A stretch of DNA of 64,000 nt, taken from the NCBI RefSeq assembly GCF_019218755.1, contig NZ_JAHUWZ010000001.1, positions 248,001-312,000 of the forward strand, read 5' to 3'. The DNA is from Acidovorax sp. sif1233 (GTDB lineage: Bacteria > Pseudomonadota > Gammaproteobacteria > Burkholderiales > Burkholderiaceae_C). The notes below the pieces were generated by a model. It saw only the letters and a program-made list of their open reading frames with translations, searched no databases and was not told the origin of the DNA. Shown piece after piece: positions 63,203 through 64,000 of this stretch; position 1 is the first letter of the stretch, and each line of letters opens with the position of its first letter. Made by a program: the position numbers and the translations under genes.

Positions 63203-64000
63203 TCACTTGGAACGCAGGAACAGCCGGTAGGCCGGGTTCAGCGTCTCTTCCACGTATGGGTAGCCCAGCGTGGCCAGGAAGGCGTCGAACGTGGCGGTGT
63301 CCTCGGGCGGCACCTGCATGCCCACGAGGATGCGGCCGTAGTCGGCGCCCTGGTTGCGGTAGTGGAACAGGCTGATGTTCCAGGTCGGCTGCATCAGGCT
63401 CAGGAACTTGAGCAGCGCGCCCGGCCGCTCGGGGAAGGTGAAGCGCATCAGCCGCTCGTCCTGCGCCAGCGCCGAATGGCCGCCCACCAGGTGGCGCAGG
63501 TGTTCCTTGGCCAGTTCGTCGTGGGTCAGGTCCAGCGCCTCGAAGCCGTGGCGGCCGAAGTTCCGGGCGATCTTGTCCGATTCGCCCTTGCCGTTGGTGG
63601 TCAGGCCCACGAACACATGGGCCTTGGCGGCGTCGCTGATGCGGTAGTTGAACTCGGTCACGTTGCGCGCGCCGCCGGGCAGGTCGCCCACCACCTCGCA
63701 AAAGCGCCGGAAACTGCCGCGTTCCTCGGGGATGGTCACGGCGAACAGCGCCTCGCGCTCCTCGCCCACCTCGGCGCGCTCGGCCACGAAGCGCAGGCGG
63801 TCGAAGTTCATGTTGGCGCCGCACAGGATGGCGGCGTAGGTCTCGCCCCGGGTCTTGTTCTCGGCCACGTACTGTTTGATGGCGGCCACGGCCAGGGCCC
63901 CCGCGGGCTCGACGATGCTGCGCGTGTCCACGAAGATGTCCTTGATGGCGGCGCAGACGGCGTCGGTGTCCACGGTGATGAAGCCGTCCACCAGGCCGCT
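63203..64000 (-). CDS. ilvA: Threonine ammonia-lyase IlvA (5' end outside the window)
   Basis: PLP-dependent threonine deaminase, first step of isoleucine synthesis. The 265 codons visible are the C-terminal half: the end of the catalytic domain (VEPAGALAVAAIKQYV, ILCGANMNFDRLRFVAERAE) and two ACT-like regulatory domains (EERGSFRRFCEVVGDLPGGARNVTEFNYR; ERPGALLKFLSLMQPTWNISLFHYRNQGADYGRILVGMQV) that respond to isoleucine/valine in biosynthetic IlvA. The frame is open to the window edge, so the gene continues beyond 64000. Confidence 0.94.
   Translation of the reverse strand, partial: SGLVDGFITVDTDAVCAAIKDIFVDTRSIVEPAGALAVAAIKQYVAENKTRGETYAAILCGANMNFDRLRFVAERAEVGEEREALFAVTIPEERGSFRRFCEVVGDLPGGARNVTEFNYRISDAAKAHVFVGLTTNGKGESDKIARNFGRHGFEALDLTHDELAKEHLRHLVGGHSALAQDERLMRFTFPERPGALLKFLSLMQPTWNISLFHYRNQGADYGRILVGMQVPPEDTATFDAFLATLGYPYVEETLNPAYRLFLRSK

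Overview
This window is a high-GC, gene-dense bacterial chromosome segment. Gene order (dapF-DUF484-xerC; hslVU; a complete mraZ-to-ftsZ division and wall cluster followed by lpxC), protein similarities and the dispersed repeats all point to a betaproteobacterium of the family Comamonadaceae, Acidovorax-like. That placement is inference from the sequence; no database was searched.

Region 1 (1-5820) is an RNA-repair locus. rtcR (+), a sigma54 activator, is divergent from slipin, an unknown 246-aa protein, and rtcB (-). A good sigma54 promoter (3804-3819, -) drives a leader of about 565 nt. The leader contains two tandem tRNA-like structures whose anticodon arms end in GCAA tetraloops. A candidate terminator follows them, then slipin. 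This tRNA-mimic/slipin/unknown/RtcB unit is the most unusual system in the window. rtcR is followed by a 238-bp element with perfect 20-bp inverted ends, then the RNase P RNA gene (5831-6270).

Region 2 (6300-24720) is mostly housekeeping and general metabolism. It holds an M48 membrane protease, a DUF898 membrane protein, an RsuA/RluF-like protein lacking the catalytic Asp, a NUDIX/metallo-beta-lactamase fusion, DkgB, an MFS exporter with a divergent LysR regulator, and a YfcG-like GST. Then come dapF-DUF484-xerC, a signal peptidase I, rlmI, a COG0523 metallochaperone GTPase, a cysteine-poor DksA with a long basic N-terminus, and a STAS-like protein.

Region 3 (24960-46920) carries hslVU and then the dcw cluster: mraZ, rsmH, ftsL, ftsI, murE, murF, mraY, murD, ftsW, murG, murC, ddl, ftsQ, ftsA, ftsZ. 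Many genes are joined by 4-nt ATGA overlaps, and four 10-bp-spaced MraZ-type boxes lie at the promoter. lpxC and a 58-aa membrane protein follow. Together these make the UDP-MurNAc-pentapeptide and lipid-linked precursors, the septal synthase and the Z-ring. MurD carries an unusual 165-residue N-terminal extension.

Region 4 (46920-50950) has a TPP riboswitch with thiC, and a chemotaxis receptor behind a consensus sigma54 promoter.

Region 5 (51000-61680) is a type II secretion cluster: gspG-H-I-J-K-L-M-N-D-E on the minus strand with gspC divergent. gspF and gspO are absent. GspD has a C-terminal SPOR domain.

Region 6 (61720-64000) holds cobC and cobS of cobamide synthesis and the 3' part of ilvA.

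Two dispersed repeat families run through the window. An AT-rich family with a TAGCT core and GCGCTT/AAGCGC arms sits between genes and inside many coding genes. A GC-rich family of about 75-150 bp sits between genes and supplies the translation starts of gspH, gspJ and gspK.
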